NCBI RefSeq assembly: GCF_011068285.1
Contig: NZ_CP049616.1
Location: forward strand, 1,220,501-1,284,500
From: Flagellimonas oceani
Lineage (GTDB): Bacteria; Bacteroidota; Bacteroidia; Flavobacteriales; Flavobacteriaceae
Reading direction: 5' to 3'
Length of the DNA: 64,000 nucleotides
The notes below the pieces were generated by a model. The model ran no database searches. It saw only the letters and a list, made by a program, of their open reading frames with translations, and was not told the DNA's origin. The position numbers and the translations under genes were made by a program. This document shows, piece by piece, positions 46,714 to 54,130 of the stretch (position 1 is the stretch's first letter; every line of letters begins with the position of its first letter).

Positions 46714-47499
46714 ATGAACATTCTTATGCACCAAAAAATTAAGTTGGTATGTTACATTGTTATGGCATGCCTGGTTTTCTCCTGTACTTCTTCAAAAGAC
46801 GTTGTTTATTTTCAAGATGCGAGCCAATTCGAAACATTGGTCGATGAAAATACATTCACCTCTAAATTTAAAGTGGACGATTTGGTAAGTATCCATGTTT
46901 CTACCTTAGACCCCGAGGCCAGCGCTCCCTTTAATCTATTTAGAGGTGCGGAAGAGGGTGTTGGCGGCTCCATGCGACCCGAACAGGTCAACTATCTGGT
47001 AGATGAAGATGGAGAAATTGATTTTCCTGTTATTGGTAAGGTAAAAATAGAGGGCTTGTCACCGGCTGAAACTAGAGAACTGTTAAGAGAACGTTTGAAG
47101 GATTATTTAAAAGATCCCATTATAAATATTAGAATCAGGAACTTTACGGTCACAGTTTTAGGTTCTGTAAACAGACCAGGCACTTATCCGATAAATGGTG
47201 AGCAAATCACCATTATGGAAGCTTTGGGGTATGCAGGGGATATCAACATTAAAGGTAGAAGGGATAATGTGATGGTAATCAGGGATTTTGATGGGACAAA
47301 GGTATACAATCGAATCAACCTCAATAAAAAAGAAGCTCTTAAATCACCGGTCTATTATCTAACACAGAATGATGTAGTGTACGTGGAGCCCAATAAATCC
47401 GGTAAAACTCAATCAAGTTTGGATCAGAGGGCATCAATAGCAGTGTCGATATTGTCAGTTCTAATTACCTCATCAGTCGTATTGCTCACTAGAAACTAG
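46714..47499 (+). CDS. wza: Polysaccharide export outer-membrane lipoprotein (Wza-like)
   Basis: A 261-residue lipoprotein with lipobox LVFSC (Cys24), followed by DVVYFQDASQF, a Poly_export domain (FKVDDLVSIHVSTLDPEASA) and a SLBB-like domain (VTVLGSVNRPGTYPINGEQI), then a C-terminal hydrophobic segment. It forms the outer-membrane exit for the polymer, working with Wzc. The start at 46714 lies three bases after the preceding stop; a second ATG at 46726 is equally possible and leaves a shorter signal. Confidence 0.9.
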   Translation: MNILMHQKIKLVCYIVMACLVFSCTSSKDVVYFQDASQFETLVDENTFTSKFKVDDLVSIHVSTLDPEASAPFNLFRGAEEGVGGSMRPEQVNYLVDEDGEIDFPVIGKVKIEGLSPAETRELLRERLKDYLKDPIINIRIRNFTVTVLGSVNRPGTYPINGEQITIMEALGYAGDINIKGRRDNVMVIRDFDGTKVYNRINLNKKEALKSPVYYLTQNDVVYVEPNKSGKTQSSLDQRASIAVSILSVLITSSVVLLTRN

Positions 47500-47529
47500 A
47501 CTTAACATTATACTATTTTTCAAGATATC

Positions 47530-49893
47530 ATGAACAATTCTGAATTGGATTTAAAAGAACTGATCAATTCCTATTTGAAACATTGGAAGTGGTTTGTTTT
47601 AAGTGTTATAATTTTTGGACTTTTGGCTTATACCTATTTAAGGTATACAATCCCCCAATATAGTGCTTCTGCGAAAATTCAGATTTTAGAGGATAAAAAT
47701 GCAACGTCTGAATTAAGCATGCTGCAAGATTTAGATGTTTTTTCCAAGGGCGGAAATACCAAAATGGAGGATGAAATTGAATTGCTGAAAGCTAGACAGA
47801 ACTTTATCCAAGTTGTGAAAAAGTTGAAATTGAATGTTCAGTATTTTGTACTTGGAAATATTAGGGATTCAGAAATATATGGAAAGGAGTTTCCTTTTAA
47901 TATTAACTTCATTTCCCCGGATTCCGTGGTCAACAAATCAAAGCATTCCTTTTATGTTGATTTGGATTCGGATACTTCGTTTCAATATGGGGAAGAAGAA
48001 GATGAACCCTTTAAACAATATGACTTTGGAACCAAAATCCAAACTAAGATTGGAAATATCATCCTTTTGCCCAATGCCAATTCTTTGAACCAATATAAGG
48101 GGAAGAGGTTAAAGGTAGTTATTAATCCTATTCCGGAAGTCGTAGGTTCTTTTCGCGATAAAATAGTGATGGCGTCCGCAGAAAAGTCAAACATTATAAG
48201 CCTTTCTTTAACTGACCCTAACCAGAAAAGGGCCATTGATGTTATCAATGAACTTATTTTAACCAACAATGAGAATGCAGTGGCCGATAAAAAGGCAATT
48301 GCGGATAGAACAACCAAATTTATTAACGATAGGATTACCGAAATTTATAGTAATTTATCCACGGTCGACGAAAGCGCTGAATCTTTCAAAGAGAGTAGGG
48401 GAATAGCAGATTTAGGTTCGCAGTCAAATGTGAATTTTAATCAGAGTGCAGCTAGCGAGCAACAATTACAGGAAGCTAGTATACAATTGAATATTGCAAA
48501 TTCCATGCAGGATTTGATCAATGACCAGAATGGTTACGATATAATCCCCACCAACGTAGGATTAAATGATGCAGGTATTTCCAACGCTGCTCAAAGGTAC
48601 AATGAACTGGTTGCTCAACGAAACCGTCTTTTGGAAAGCTCAAATGAAAAGAACCCAGTGATTGTTAAGCTAGATCAACAATTGGAATCCTTAAGGAGAG
48701 GAATGCAATCAAGCTTGAATAATGTTACGAACAACCTTGATCTTCAGGTAAATAGTTTGAGCAAGCAACTGTCTCAAATCAACTCTAGAATATATGCAGC
48801 ACCCAGTAACGAACGAGCTCTGAGGGATATATCAAGAAAGCAGCAAACCACTGAATCATTATATCTCTATTTATTACAAAAAAGGGAAGAATCCCAAATT
48901 ACATTTGCGTCCGCCGCGCCTAAATCTAAAATTGTCGATGCGGCCTATGGTTCGGGCCTACCAATTTCACCTAATCGAAAAATTGTCTTTTTGTCGGCAA
49001 TAATCATAGGTTTGTTGGTTCCTTTTTCTATAATTTACGTCAAAGATTCTTTAAATAATAAAATCCAAAACAAAGTAGGGCTGGAAAAGCTTATTTCAAG
49101 TTCCTCTTCTACGAGTGTTTTAGCAGAATTACCCGCCATTGGTAAAAAAGACAGTAAACTTATATCCGGAGACGATAGGTCTGTTCTAGGGGAATCGTTA
49201 CGGATTCTAAGAACAAATTTGGATTACTTGTTAAAACGAAAGCCTACCTCTTCAGGTAGCGTAGTATTGATAACTTCAAGTGTTTCAGGTGAAGGTAAGA
49301 CCTTCGTGTCTTCCAATTTATCCACTGTATTGGCAAGCACTAAGAAAAAAGTATTGCTGGTGGGTGCAGATATAAGAAATCCTAAGCTTCATGATTTCTA
49401 TAAAAATTTGGATAAAGGGGGGAAGCAAATGAAGAGTCGTGACTATACAGGGCTTACAGAGTATCTATATAACGATGAGGTAAAGGTAGAAAATATTGTA
49501 ACCCCAACAATTTTAGCGGAAAACAAGATTGATATTGTTTTTTCAGGTAAAATACCACCCAACCCTGCTGAGCTATTAATGAGCGATCGTCTTCAAGACT
49601 TTTTTGAATATGCCAGAAAAAATTATGACTACATTATAGTGGATTCCGCTCCAATGATTGCAGTTACGGATACATTGTTGATAAGTGATTATGCTGATCA
49701 AATCCTATACGTTACCAAAGCTGGATTTACTGAAAGGAAAGTTTTGGAGTATCCTGTAAAATTGGTTGAAGAAGAAAAAATCAAAAATATGTCGTTTATT
49801 GTAAACGGGGTAAAGGAATCCGAACTTGGCTACGGGGGCAAATACGGTTACGGCTACGGGAAAACCGTTAAACAATGGTGGAAGTTTGCCTAG
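47530..49893 (+). CDS. wzc: Polysaccharide co-polymerase / tyrosine autokinase (Wzc-like)
   Basis: A 787-residue protein with a Wzz-type N-terminal region between two membrane helices (about 20-45 and 490-510) and a long periplasmic coiled coil. The cytoplasmic BY-kinase domain has Walker A SVSGEGKTFVSSNL near residue 587, Walker A' VLLVGADIRNPKLHDF and Walker B YIIVDSAPMIAVTD. The C-terminal tail is Tyr/Gly-rich (YGGKYGYGYGK), the autophosphorylation cluster. Its phosphorylation cycle controls chain length and export with Wza. The facing CpsB-type gene encodes the likely phosphatase. Confidence 0.92.
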   Translation: MNNSELDLKELINSYLKHWKWFVLSVIIFGLLAYTYLRYTIPQYSASAKIQILEDKNATSELSMLQDLDVFSKGGNTKMEDEIELLKARQNFIQVVKKLKLNVQYFVLGNIRDSEIYGKEFPFNINFISPDSVVNKSKHSFYVDLDSDTSFQYGEEEDEPFKQYDFGTKIQTKIGNIILLPNANSLNQYKGKRLKVVINPIPEVVGSFRDKIVMASAEKSNIISLSLTDPNQKRAIDVINELILTNNENAVADKKAIADRTTKFINDRITEIYSNLSTVDESAESFKESRGIADLGSQSNVNFNQSAASEQQLQEASIQLNIANSMQDLINDQNGYDIIPTNVGLNDAGISNAAQRYNELVAQRNRLLESSNEKNPVIVKLDQQLESLRRGMQSSLNNVTNNLDLQVNSLSKQLSQINSRIYAAPSNERALRDISRKQQTTESLYLYLLQKREESQITFASAAPKSKIVDAAYGSGLPISPNRKIVFLSAIIIGLLVPFSIIYVKDSLNNKIQNKVGLEKLISSSSSTSVLAELPAIGKKDSKLISGDDRSVLGESLRILRTNLDYLLKRKPTSSGSVVLITSSVSGEGKTFVSSNLSTVLASTKKKVLLVGADIRNPKLHDFYKNLDKGGKQMKSRDYTGLTEYLYNDEVKVENIVTPTILAENKIDIVFSGKIPPNPAELLMSDRLQDFFEYARKNYDYIIVDSAPMIAVTDTLLISDYADQILYVTKAGFTERKVLEYPVKLVEEEKIKNMSFIVNGVKESELGYGGKYGYGYGKTVKQWWKFA

Positions 49894-49899
49894 AATAAT

Positions 49900-50643
49900 C
49901 TAGTAAAAAGATTGAATGGTTCGTTCTATTACAGAGTAAAGTCTGTCCAAAAGTTTCTTAGTAACCTTGATTTCTTTTAACAATGAGAGCTGTCTAATGT
50001 TGTGAACATCAGAACCAACAAAATCAATAAGACCCTCATGCAGCATTTTTTCGGCAACTTTTTGAACTTCCCCACCATAGGATTTGGAGGTGAGGGATAG
50101 AAGATTGAGCTGAAACAGTATGCCTTTTGATTTCATGGACGCATACTTCCCGAACTTGTTATGAAAGTACACATACCTCTCCGGATGGGCCAATATGGGG
50201 AAGTATGCATGCTTGGCAATTTTATCAACCGCTGTATCAAAATTAAAGGAGGGTTGTAAGTACGACATCTCAATTAGCAAATAATCTTTTCCCAAAGGCA
50301 TTGCTTGATTATCTTCCAAGATATTTTCGAAATTATCATCGATCATATGCTCGGCCGCGTAGTCCAGATTTACAGCTATTTCGTCATGTTTCCGTAAATC
50401 CATGGAAAGCCGGTCGTACGCTTTCTTAATTGTAATAGGGGTGTTGTCGTAATAATTGTGCATGATGTGCGGAGTACAGATAAAATTGGTTACCCCAAAC
50501 TCGGAAAATCCTTTGATCAAGTTTAAAGAATCCTCATCGGTCTTTGCACCATCGTCGATACCAGGTAAAATATGATTATGAATGTCCACAAGGCCGTTCA
50601 AATAATCGACCAAGAAAATTTTCTTATGGAATATACTTATCAT
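49900..50643 (-). CDS. PHP-domain tyrosine-protein phosphatase (CpsB/CapC/YwqE type)
   Basis: A 247-residue metal-dependent phosphatase with the PHP motifs DIHNHILPGIDDG, CTPHIMHNYY, AHPERY and DVHNIRQLS. It should dephosphorylate the Wzc tyrosine cluster. It runs convergent to wzc with only six bases between the stop codons, an arrangement that differs from the single operon seen in Gram-positive bacteria. It starts at the ATG at 50643; a bidirectional hairpin lies upstream at 50735-50759. Confidence 0.88.
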   Translation of the reverse strand: MISIFHKKIFLVDYLNGLVDIHNHILPGIDDGAKTDEDSLNLIKGFSEFGVTNFICTPHIMHNYYDNTPITIKKAYDRLSMDLRKHDEIAVNLDYAAEHMIDDNFENILEDNQAMPLGKDYLLIEMSYLQPSFNFDTAVDKIAKHAYFPILAHPERYVYFHNKFGKYASMKSKGILFQLNLLSLTSKSYGGEVQKVAEKMLHEGLIDFVGSDVHNIRQLSLLKEIKVTKKLLDRLYSVIERTIQSFY

Positions 50644-50734
50644 GCATAAAATTTGGACTCCAAAGATAAAGTATATAAAAGCTTAATCAATAGTTGGTAA
50701 ATGAAATTAAAGATGGAAGTAGCCCCAAAGCAAA

Positions 50735-50759
50735 AAACCGACCTGAAAAAGGTCGGTTT
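50735..50759. terminator. Strong hairpin between the phosphatase gene and the two-component system
   Basis: AAACCGACC (50735-50743) pairs perfectly with GGTCGGTTT (50751-50759) around a seven-base loop. It is flanked by A-runs on the left and a short T-run on the right, so it could stop transcription in either direction. It lies upstream of both divergent genes, so it may act as an insulator or attenuator, or may be left from a former gene end. Confidence 0.65.
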
Positions 50760-50827
50760 GAAGATTCGCTACTTTAATATGTTTTAACTAAACTCATGGC
50801 TAAGATAAGACTTGGCCGCATGCACGG

Positions 50828-50866
50828 AGACTAATAAAAGATCAAAAAGACTAATGAAAGACTAAT
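50828..50866 (+). repeat. Direct repeats AGACTAAT upstream of the two-component operon, candidate operator
   Basis: Exact copies of AGACTAAT start at 50828, 50848 and 50859, and a weaker copy (AGATCAAA) starts at 50839. The spacings 11, 9 and 11 bases place them on one face of the helix, as expected for an OmpR-family regulator. They lie about 30-68 bases upstream of the candidate -7 box at 50896. Confidence 0.5.
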
Positions 50867-50895
50867 AGGGTTAACCATTGGGTAATTAGCTGATA

Positions 50896-50903
50896 TATTT
50901 TTG
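50896..50903 (+). promoter_or_regulatory. Candidate -7 box for the histidine kinase gene
   Basis: TATTTTTG is an exact TAnnTTTG match 13 bases upstream of the ATG at 50917. A TTG at 50878-50880 could serve as a -33 element with a rather short spacer, which would fit a promoter needing an activator bound at the repeats. Confidence 0.45.
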
Positions 50904-50916
50904 TTTATTTAGCGGT

Positions 50917-52191
50917 ATGCTGACCAAGAGAAACCTCTATGTTATTGTTTTTATCATCGCCGTAGTAGGTCTGTTGGTGGTGCAATACCAGTATCTACGG
51001 GTGGGGTTGGGTTTGGCAAAAGCCCAGTTTTCGGAGAAGATGGACAGGGCACGAGACAATATCAACAGTGAGTTGTCCGAGGTAAACTCTTTGACCTATA
51101 CCTTGGGGAATGCAATCCGAAAGGACACCTCCGAAGTCAAGATCGGACTCGACAGTCTCCAAAAAGCATCCCAGTACTACCTTAACGATTATATCTCTTA
51201 CCAGTTAAATGTTTCGGGGATAGACGCGCCTTTTTCCTACACGCTCTATTCCAGGGATTCCATTACATATTTGAGTTCTGTACGCCCGCACCTTAAAGCC
51301 CAAGAGCACCTTACATACCCCATAAAGGTCAAGGGGTACCTGCCGGAATTGCTGCAAAAGGAAATTGTTTTGGAAATCGGTTTTGAGGACCTGAACAAGT
51401 ATTTTTTGGGACAATTGCGCGGACTTATCCTACCGGGACTTTTATTTCTGTTGATGATAATCGTAGTTGTAATCTGGGTGCTCCGGTCATTTTATTTACA
51501 GCGCAGCATCAACACCACCACCAATGATTTTATCAATAACCTGACCCATGAGCTCAAAACCCCTGTGTTTTCAATTGGATTGGCGAGCAAAATATTGGAA
51601 GAAGATGTTCCCGACAACAAAAAGGCCGTAGTGGAATTGATACGTACCGAATCGAACAGGCTCAAAAAGCATATTGATAAAGTGCTGGAACTGGCAAGTA
51701 TGGAATCGGGGAAAAACATGTTGCAGTTTCAAGAGATGGATTTTAAACCGGAATTGGAGCGCATTTGCGAAAGCTTCCAACTATTGGCCGAACATGAAGG
51801 AATCCATTTTGAACCACAACTGGAAAATGGCCCATATTTTATCAAGGCCGAAAAATTCCATTTGGAAAATGTGGTGGGCAATCTGTTGGAAAACGCAAAA
51901 AAATATTCGGACAATCCCAAAGTTAGATTAAAGGCATACAAACAAAAAGGACGATTGTTTATCGAGATATCGGACAATGGCCAAGGAATAGCCAAAGAGG
52001 ACATCGGCAAAATCTTCAGAAAATATTACAGGGTAAAAAATGGGGATGTCCATAAAGTGAAGGGATACGGCTTAGGACTGTATTACGTGCAAAAAATAAT
52101 TAAGCTGCACCGGGGCAAAATTCAGGTGCAGAGCGAACTGGGACAGGGAACTACATTCACCTTGTCATTTAAATTGACCAAAAATGGATAA
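50917..52191 (+). CDS. Sensor histidine kinase
   Basis: A 424-residue kinase with membrane helices at about residues 7-24 and 168-190 flanking a periplasmic sensor region of about 140 residues. The HisKA domain carries FINNLTHELKTPVFSIG with the phospho-accepting His211, and the ATPase domain has ENVVGNLLENAKKYS (N box), ISDNGQGIA (G1) and GYGLGLYYV (G2). It overlaps the response regulator gene by 8 bases. The signal is unknown. The periplasmic part shows no domain I recognise. Confidence 0.9.
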   Translation: MLTKRNLYVIVFIIAVVGLLVVQYQYLRVGLGLAKAQFSEKMDRARDNINSELSEVNSLTYTLGNAIRKDTSEVKIGLDSLQKASQYYLNDYISYQLNVSGIDAPFSYTLYSRDSITYLSSVRPHLKAQEHLTYPIKVKGYLPELLQKEIVLEIGFEDLNKYFLGQLRGLILPGLLFLLMIIVVVIWVLRSFYLQRSINTTTNDFINNLTHELKTPVFSIGLASKILEEDVPDNKKAVVELIRTESNRLKKHIDKVLELASMESGKNMLQFQEMDFKPELERICESFQLLAEHEGIHFEPQLENGPYFIKAEKFHLENVVGNLLENAKKYSDNPKVRLKAYKQKGRLFIEISDNGQGIAKEDIGKIFRKYYRVKNGDVHKVKGYGLGLYYVQKIIKLHRGKIQVQSELGQGTTFTLSFKLTKNG

Positions 52192-52885
52192 AAAACACAA
52201 ATTGATATTGGTTGAGGACGACAATGCCCTTGGGTATTTGCTCTCCGAATATTTGGGAATGAAAGGCTTTACGGTCACTTGGGCCAAAGATGCGGCCCAA
52301 GCTATTTTAAAAACAAAGACCAATGTTTTTGACCTGGCCATTTTGGATGTAATGCTCCCGGACATGGACGGATTTGAACTGTCCCAAAAAATAAAATCGA
52401 TCAACCCGGAACTCCCATTTATATTTTTGACCGCACGGTCGCTGAAAATAGATGTGCTAAAAGGATTCTCCCTTGGAGCCGTGGACTATCTTAAAAAACC
52501 TATTGATGAGGAAGAGCTCGTAGTCCGTATCTATGCATTATTGGCGAGATTGGTGAACGATGACCCGCAAGAGGAGCAAGCATCACAGTATGAAATAGGC
52601 GATTACTTGCTCAATATGGATAATTTTGAACTCAACTATAAGGGAAAACCGATCAAATTGACAGGAAAGGAGTTTGACCTTTTGGCTCTTTTGGCAAAGA
52701 ACAAAAATCAATTGTGCACACATAAAGAAATTTTGACCACGGTTTGGGACAAAAACGATTACTTCAATAAGAAAAGCCTCAATGTTTTTATCTCCCACTT
52801 GCGCAAACATTTATCACAGGACCCCAAACTGAGCATCGTAAATGTGAGCCGTCGCGGATTTATGTTACGGGTAGAGGGGGAGTAA
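52184..52885 (+). CDS. OmpR-family response regulator
   Basis: A 233-residue regulator with a receiver domain (acidic pocket Glu11/Asp12, phospho-acceptor Asp55 in LAILDVMLPDMDG, Thr83, Lys104-Lys105 in YLKKPID) and a C-terminal winged-helix domain (KLTGKEFDLLALLAKNKNQ, VFISHLRKHLSQDP). Paired with the kinase by an 8-base overlap. It may bind the AGACTAAT repeats in front of its own operon. Targets elsewhere are unknown; the nearby polysaccharide and envelope genes are candidates. Confidence 0.9.
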   Translation: MDKKHKLILVEDDNALGYLLSEYLGMKGFTVTWAKDAAQAILKTKTNVFDLAILDVMLPDMDGFELSQKIKSINPELPFIFLTARSLKIDVLKGFSLGAVDYLKKPIDEEELVVRIYALLARLVNDDPQEEQASQYEIGDYLLNMDNFELNYKGKPIKLTGKEFDLLALLAKNKNQLCTHKEILTTVWDKNDYFNKKSLNVFISHLRKHLSQDPKLSIVNVSRRGFMLRVEGE

Positions 52886-52946
52886 CAATATTTTCTGGCT
52901 CGATTGTTGTTGCGTTTATCGGTGAATTAGATTATGTGTTTGATTT

Positions 52947-53198
52947 ATGCTGAAGATTTTTAAAAACAGTTCCCCGACACCCTCATTGCATCAATTGGAC
53001 CGTTTGTATGGTCAGGCCATTTGCAAATGTCCTTTGCAAGAGCAGATTTCCTACTGCCAACGGCTCATAGAGAGTTCGGAATATCACCTTGGGCAATCTT
53101 GTCCGAAAAAGGACTCCACTCGTTTAAAACAACTCATCAAAGCGGCAGGCACAGAGCTCAAGCGATTGCACTCACAGGTCAGCTCACAAAGATCTTGA
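52947..53198 (+). CDS. Small hypothetical protein with clustered cysteines
   Basis: An 83-residue reading frame from the ATG at 52947, 61 bases after the response regulator. It contains YGQAICKCPLQEQISYC and SCPKKDSTRLKQ, with an even mix of charged residues and no signal peptide or membrane helix. A competing overlapping frame of 131 codons shows poor composition and runs into the next gene. I do not recognise a family. The reading frame is plausible but not certain. Confidence 0.5.
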   Translation: MLKIFKNSSPTPSLHQLDRLYGQAICKCPLQEQISYCQRLIESSEYHLGQSCPKKDSTRLKQLIKAAGTELKRLHSQVSSQRS

Positions 53199-53270
53199 TC
53201 GGGATAAAACCAATTTCCGCTCACGAAACCCTTCAAAAAGCCTTAATTTTAGGATTTAAAATCATCCAAA

Positions 53271-54035
53271 ATGAGAAAACACATCCTATCCTTGAGCTTG
53301 CTTCTAATCTGTATGAACGTCTTTGCCACAGAAACCAAACTTATGGTTCGTGCCAAGGCCAAGGACGCCAAATTTGTGGGCAGTTCCATTGGAGGGGCAC
53401 ACGTCATTGTCCGTAATACTTTAAACGGCCAGATTATGGCAGAGGGAAATACCACAGGTTCAACAGGGAACACCGACCTTATTATGAAAAGTGCCCACGA
53501 ACGATATACGCAGCTCAGTGATAATAGCACAGCGGGATTTTTGGCGGTGGTGGATATAGATGAGCCCACCTTTGTGAGCGTAGAGGTACTGTCGCCCATC
53601 AACAAGAAAAATGCACGCGTACAAGCAAGTACACAACTCTGGCTGATTCCCGGAAAGGATATTTTAGGCGATGGAGTTGTGTTGGAAATACCAGGTTATG
53701 TGGTAGAAATTTTAAAACCCAACACTCATCAATATATTGCTTTGGAGTCCATACCCAAGTCAGGTTTGCCCATAGAGGCCAACATAGTGATGATGTGCGG
53801 TTGCCCCATTGAAAAAGAAGGCGTCTGGGACTCGGGTCTTATGGAAGTTAGGGCGATTGTAAAAAAAGACGGGGAACCGTATGCAGAGGTACAATTGGAT
53901 AATCCGGCTCAAAATACGTTTCAAGGAATTTTGGGAATAACAACAACGGGATATTATCAGATTACCGTATATGCCTACGGCGCCCAAACGGGAAACACGG
54001 GTGTGGATATGGTCAACTACGTGGTAAGGGACTAA
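53271..54035 (+). CDS. Secreted protein of unknown function
   Basis: A 254-residue protein with a clear signal peptide (MRKHILSLSLLLICMNVFA) and mature sequence ETKLMVRAKAKDAKFVG. The body is rich in beta-forming residues and contains a MMCGCPIEKEGVWDSG motif and a late GILGITTTGYYQITVYA. The pattern suggests two Ig-like or transthyretin-like units; the first describes an added or 'inherited' value region (AHVIVRNTLNGQI). No named family is recognised. It stands alone between the two-component system and the peptidase gene. Confidence 0.68.
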   Translation: MRKHILSLSLLLICMNVFATETKLMVRAKAKDAKFVGSSIGGAHVIVRNTLNGQIMAEGNTTGSTGNTDLIMKSAHERYTQLSDNSTAGFLAVVDIDEPTFVSVEVLSPINKKNARVQASTQLWLIPGKDILGDGVVLEIPGYVVEILKPNTHQYIALESIPKSGLPIEANIVMMCGCPIEKEGVWDSGLMEVRAIVKKDGEPYAEVQLDNPAQNTFQGILGITTTGYYQITVYAYGAQTGNTGVDMVNYVVRD

Positions 54036-54130
54036 TTGTTAATGCTTTAAATGTGTTCTCGTGTCGATTTTTATTGTATCGATAGGTTAAAATGGGTACC
54101 TTTTGAACTTTTAATGCCAAGCACGTTTTT

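Noticed and set aside
53021..53416. 131-codon open frame overlapping the small hypothetical and secreted genes
   Set aside because: It runs through the start and signal peptide of the well-supported secreted protein in another frame and has poor protein-like character.
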